Position numbers and translations under genes: made by a program. A DNA stretch of 64,000 bases from Coffea arabica (taxonomy: Eukaryota > Streptophyta > Magnoliopsida > Gentianales > Rubiaceae), in assembly GCF_036785885.1 (NCBI RefSeq), contig NC_092320.1, forward strand, positions 13,145,557-13,209,556, written 5' to 3'. Under the pieces are notes generated by a model that saw only the letters and a list, made by a program, of their open reading frames with translations, ran no database searches and was not told the DNA's origin. Positions 59,580 to 64,000 of this stretch are shown here, in pieces; positions within the stretch are counted from its first letter, which is position 1; each line of letters begins with the position of its first letter.

Positions 59580-60490
59580 AAGCCAATACCTACAAAACAA
59601 AACAAACCCAGTTACTGAATTAAAACAAAAAATAAGACAAAAAAGAAGAATTTTAATGAAAATTGAAGAACCCAGATGGAGTTTGAACTTTGAGTAGCTT
59701 ATGCCGAGAGAGTAACTGAGAGTAACCACTTTAGCTTGAAGACTTGGAGTAAGATAGCCGCCATCAAAACATCAGCCACCAAAATGGACACAGCGAGGTG
59801 TGCCACTGGAGCTTTCATCATCTATAGGGTTTTTCATACTGAGACTGTATCTGAGAAAATAACATACTATATATCCATTAAAACATAAGAGTAAAGAAAA
59901 AAATTAAAGAGGGAGGAGTCATAGAGTCACCTATTTTGCACATGGCCAACTATGGTGGTAGAGGAGGGCGTTGCTTCGTTTACAGATTTTGAAGCTTCAA
60001 ATGACTTTTGGAAAACAAATAGTTCAGTTCTCTTAGCAATCAAGTGATTAATCAGGCAAAAAAGGAATGAAAAGAGGAAAAGAATAAGAAGGGAAAAAGG
60101 AATATCAAAGAATCAGAAGGAAAGAAAGAGGAGATGACAGCAATTTGGAAACGAAGAGGAAAAAGGAATAAGGAATGAGAGATTAGAAATCTGTTGAAAG
60201 GAAGATGACATAAAAGATTAGAAATCTGAAGATGAAAGGGAAGACGAAAGAGGAAACAGGGAAGAAGGCATGAAGCGGCGGGAGAATTATGAGAATGATA
60301 AATGTCTTAACCCTAGAAAAAAATATGAACCAAGAAAAGGACCCATATGCCCATATCATTCCAAAGCACAAGAGAAGTAGAGTTGTAATTTTGCAACTGC
60401 CTTCAATCCTGGCACGTGAACAGCACGAGGGCCGACGAAAACGAGGGCCGACGAAAAAAGAGCCTCAGACCAAAACCCCCACTCGCTCTT
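59580..60490. other. purine-rich stretch without supported genes
   Basis: From about 60050 to 60290 the plus strand is strongly A/G-rich (GAAAGAAAGAGGAGATGACAG-like). A G-box-like CACGTG occurs at 60414-60419, and the 15-bp unit CGAGGGCCGACGAAA is repeated near 60426-60455. No complete gene is visible. Confidence 0.45.
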
Positions 60491-60497
60491 ATCAACA

Positions 60498-60527
60498 CTA
60501 GGAGGTATAAACCGCGCTCCGCGCGGT
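60498..60527 (-). mobile_element. Helitron-like 3' terminus 2
   Basis: On the minus strand: hairpin ACCGCGC-GGA-GCGCGGT (60511-60527), TTATACCTC, then CTAG (60498-60501) followed by T. The last 14 bases TTTATACCTCCTAG match terminus 1 exactly, so both belong to one family. The element body would extend rightwards, past or around the peptidase fragment. The 5' end is not seen. Confidence 0.6.
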
Positions 60528-60529
60528 AG

Positions 60530-62940
60530 AAATAAAAGCTTATATGCCAAGGTCATGATTAATAGTTGGGAATATGAATATCAAATGAGAAAAATACCTA
60601 TTCATTTACAGCTCAAGATTAATAGCTGGAAATAATATATGAATAACATGCCTATATATTTATGACCATATTTATTTTTGCATGTATTTGACAACCAGCC
60701 CTTCTGCCCTTTTTTTTTTTCAATTTCCTTCTATTTTGGTCTTTACAATAAAGGTGTTGGAGTGATACAAATTTGAGCATTACTGTGAAGTAGCTAGAAG
60801 TTGGAGAATACCAAATTTTTGGAGTGTCTAGATGAATGATTACTGATTACTTTATGCTTTTTGGACAATAAATTTTACCGGATGTCTTTTGGAAGACCTG
60901 TAACATGCAGCCTTTGCTGCTTAGCTAATTTTAAGGTCATTTCTATTTTTTCCTAGAGAAAATTATTCTTTTGATTGTTAGGGTAGCTAGTTGAACCTTT
61001 TCTTAAATTGTTTAATTGGTGAAATTGGCTTTATTAAATTGATTAGCAAATAAAGAAAGAAAACAAAAACATAGTGGGGAAGCTCAAGGGCCTCGAAGCA
61101 ATCCTAGGCCATGTCTATATTTTTAGACTGCGCAATCTTAAGCATTGTCTGAATAAAAGTTTCAAATTCTATCCATATCCTTGACGTTTTTTCCTTGGAT
61201 ATCAATGAATTAGTACTTATCAACAAACCATTGAATTCACAATTTGGCATACGCAAATTCAAACATGGATCGCACCACTTAATGCAATATTAAGCAAGAA
61301 CATGTTGGCACCTCCTTCTACCCAAAAAAAAAAAACATTTTTCCTGGGACGAGGGAAAAAAATTCAAAGATATCAGTTGAAAAAAGGAATGAGGTTCACC
61401 TTCAATCAGAATGCCTAAAAAAAATGTCACCTTTTAAAAGATCAATATAACATTCTAGCTTGCCATGACTTAGCAAACAATCCGTGATTTAAAGTCCAGA
61501 AGGGAAAAGTACCAAGAAAAAAATGATAGCATAGTGTCCACTAACACAATAGCCTAACACAAATTAACTAAGGAACCATGAATATACATAGAAACAGATC
61601 TCACAATTATCAGGGATTCACTCTGAGTCTAATACCAATAATAACTGGATTGGACTCAATAGACCCCATAGCATCTACTTGGTCCATCCCACTTCAGTCT
61701 CAAAAATCACGGAGCAATGTCAGAAGCACAGGCTTCTTACTATAACAACAAACATAAACAACAAGGAGTCAGCAATCTCAAAAAATGTAGGAGCCAACAA
61801 AAGCAACACGGAAAGATCCAAGTAGCGGGAATCACCTTTGATTAACAACGTAATCTTTAGCAACAACAGAAACACCATCTAAAAGCGCCTTTCTCACTGG
61901 TAAAATATACGCAACAACTCCTATCATATCTATTACAAATCAGTCAACCAAAAGACGAGTTAGTTTGTCACAATATCAGTTCAGAGACAAAATGACTACT
62001 CTATAAAAAAAAAAGGACAAAAAAAGGAATCCAATGACTCAATTATAGAGGCATGGCCATCAACCAAATGTTGCAAAAGAGGTAAAAGGGTAAATATCAA
62101 GATTAGGCAGAAGGATCGGTTCGTCAAGCTTACCAAAACGCACTAATTACAGAATAAAAGCAACCAAAGCAGAAGGATTAAAGTGCAAAATTTAAAAAAA
62201 AAACTACTTTTAGTTCTAGAATAAAAGTGCAAAATTAAAGCTGAAGGTATTTAGAACCAGTGCTTGATGATCGAACTAAAATTTGCATATTGTTGGGCTA
62301 CTCCATACTTCACTTTTATGACAATTTATCATGCAAGCAATAAAATTAAACTTATGTACAAGATCAAGGTACTCAGAACCAGTACTGTGATTGAACTAAA
62401 ATGTAGCATGATAGATTATGGAACTTAAAAACTTCTAAATATAATTTTCTTCTTGTTTAAGGTTGTCATGATTAAAAGGTTCAATCGGTAACCCAGTCCA
62501 TATATAGAATGTGGTTTACTCATGCACATGCCAAGCAAAACTCGCACCTTCAGGGAAGAATTCATAAAAAATTTCAGTCCAAAAAGTAAACATTCTATTG
62601 GTAGCCCTTTCCATCTACAGAATGTCATTCAATCATACATAAGAAATATGCAAGCAAAACTCGAACCTTAAGAAAAGAACTTATGAAAAAAATTCATAAT
62701 CCAAAAAATTAAACAATAATACCTTTGTTGATTTTGTATTGCTGGTTGCTATCTCTAGTTTTATTTTCATTGTCTTAGCTGCAAAAGTTTAAAATCAAGT
62801 GGCCATGAGCCAGGTAGCTATCCGGCCACTTAAAAGTATCTCCCAAAGACATGCATAAAGTCATTTCACTATAATACACCAAGAAAGAAAGAAGTTCAGC
62901 ATTTAACAACAGTTATAAAATAAATTCATGATCACAAAAG
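60530..62940. other. AT-rich stretch between Helitron-like end and peptidase fragment
   Basis: No coding exon or splice-consistent block could be supported. The C-terminal exon of the peptidase, expected just below 62947, was not found. An acceptor-like TTTTGCAG on the minus strand near 62780 is followed by non-matching sequence. Diverged duplicated phrases (CAAGCAAAACTCG and CAGAATG near 62505-62665) suggest an old local duplication. Confidence 0.4.
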
Positions 62941-62946
62941 ACTTAC

Positions 62947-63903
62947 TGGTTTCACTTCTCCTTTCCAAAAGACGTGCACAGCCAAAAATTCAATGACAGC
63001 CGGTACAATATACAAGAGTGCAGCCTGAATAAATAACCATTAAAAAGGATCAACAAAATGAGAAGTATGGACCCTCACTGGAACAAATTTACAGTTCTCA
63101 AATGTATCTATCTACTTTCAAAGGTAAGGACATGCATAAAACACCTACCTGTGCAGCTTGAAACCAATTCATGATAATTATTGTCGGGATCAAACCAACA
63201 GAGTATCCTACAAAAGCACTCTTGAAATATTGGTTCTGCTTCCCCTAAGAAACTTTAAAGTGCAATGCCAATGCCACAAATTCCTGAGATATATAAATTA
63301 CAGATGCAGATTTTACTTAGCACACTTCCGAGTATTTCTTCATACAATTTAGAACCATGCACACATCACAAGGGATCACCAACCAAACAAGAAGCTTAGA
63401 GATGAAAATGAAAAACTACACAATTATTCCAAATAGTAAAAAATGCAATGCTGTAGAGAGGGTTGGATTAAAAATGATGAATCTCATCACCGGATACATG
63501 TGTTCCCTTATAAGCAGCCGAGGAAGAAAAACAATTGAACATCAAATTCAAAAACTTAGCTATGGACTCTCAACATAGCAGCCAAAATGAGGATGACAAA
63601 CTGACAACAACTATTAGAACAATTAGAATAAAAGCCATACCAAGAATTACTGTATCCCCAAGAGCTAGCATTGAAAACAGACCTGCAGAGTCAGCCGTTG
63701 GGAACAAAAACTGTAGAAAGTATATATTATTACACTTAGTTACAAACTATGATAGACAGAATCCAAGTACAAGAATTTCTGTTAAAGATATACAGAACGC
63801 AACATGACACACTTACCTCGATAGGAGCATCAAAAGATTTAACAACACTAATCATTACTTGGGTAAAAAAGACCCAGAAAATGTCATATACAAAAAGTCT
63901 AGC
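62947..63903 (-). pseudogene. SPP: signal peptide peptidase (SPP) fragment, four exons, disrupted
   Basis: Minus-strand exons with GT-AG borders: 63903-63817 (LFVYDIFWVFFTQVM, the YD catalytic motif), 63710-63641 (LFPTADSAGLFSMLALGDTVILG), 63283-63149 (ending FKSAFVGYSVGLIPTI and MNWFQAAQ) and 63024-62947 (AALLYIVPAVIEFL to KGEVKP). SPP is an intramembrane aspartyl protease of the ER. Damage is clear: the GxGD motif reads ALGD, the PAL motif reads AAL, and the third exon has TAG where VSRGK is expected. Its first codons are also two bases out of frame with the previous exon. Exons upstream of YD lie beyond the window, and the last exon is missing. It is to the right of Helitron-like terminus 2 and in the same orientation. 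A live gene with compensating splicing is unlikely. Confidence 0.87.
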
Positions 63904-64000
63904 CTGCAAATTTAAAACATGTCTATTACATCATAGTAAACAAATGGTAGGATAGTGCAATCTAGAAGATGCATCAATTAGAGCGGGAATACTGATAAAA

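Noticed and set aside
59390..59605. Minus-strand frame with a hydrophobic stretch (LATCIWISLAAIVAVLGSLA)
   Set aside because: It is antisense to the plus-strand N-terminal fragment, which shows a more convincing start, anchor and stem, and it has no splice support.

Overview
This is a stretch of plant nuclear DNA, almost certainly from a dicot. It is AT-rich and intron-bearing, with long gene-poor intergenic spans full of small transposable elements, two tRNA-type SINEs with target-site duplications plus one less certain SINE-like insertion, and plant-specific gene families. The species cannot be fixed from sequence alone. No tRNA, rRNA or CRISPR gene was seen.

Left part (1-28 kb). A tandem pair of small secreted Ser/Gly-rich proteins lies at 3.4-3.9 and 6.3-6.8 kb. 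A single-exon Golgi-type UDP-glucuronate 4-epimerase (pectin precursor synthesis) lies at 18.3-19.6 kb. A secreted prolamin-like (ECA1/egg-cell-secreted type) cysteine-rich protein lies at 27.5-28.0 kb. The gaps hold non-autonomous elements: Stowaway-like, Tourist-like and hAT-like MITEs, a family of about 155-bp MITEs with 9-bp target duplications, and a 780-bp near-perfect hairpin element. At least three of these genes (the epimerase and the two Ser/Gly-rich proteins) plausibly act in the cell wall or secretory pathway, but nothing shows that they are co-regulated.

Middle part (29-53 kb). An eight-exon HD-domain phosphohydrolase of the HDDC2/YfbR (5'-deoxynucleotidase) type occupies 29.4-34.6 kb. 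About 7 kb downstream is the most striking object in the window, a 10.7-kb satellite-like array of about 38 head-to-tail units of 279-280 bp (41.76-52.5 kb). Each unit carries a copy of the LAST EXON of that same HD-domain gene, with its splice-acceptor region and the start of its 3' UTR, and the final unit runs into a copy of more of that 3' UTR. All inspected cores share a one-base insertion relative to the parent exon, so the array is non-coding and descends from one founder. It has higher-order structure: a nine-unit block repeated at an offset of 3,636 bp and a three-unit block repeated at 838 bp. A locally born, exon-derived satellite is the best candidate here for something undescribed.

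Right part (55.3-64 kb). No intact gene was found. Two minus-strand Helitron-like 3' ends (GC hairpin plus CTAG followed by T) sit at 55.36 and 60.50 kb. To their right are decayed gene pieces that keep introns and splice sites: the last two exons of a PIP1 aquaporin, an isolated 80-nt exon-like block, the N-terminus of an apparent type II membrane protein with an in-frame stop, and four exons of a signal peptide peptidase with stop and motif damage. Helitron gene capture would explain this, but the Helitron 5' ends were not found.
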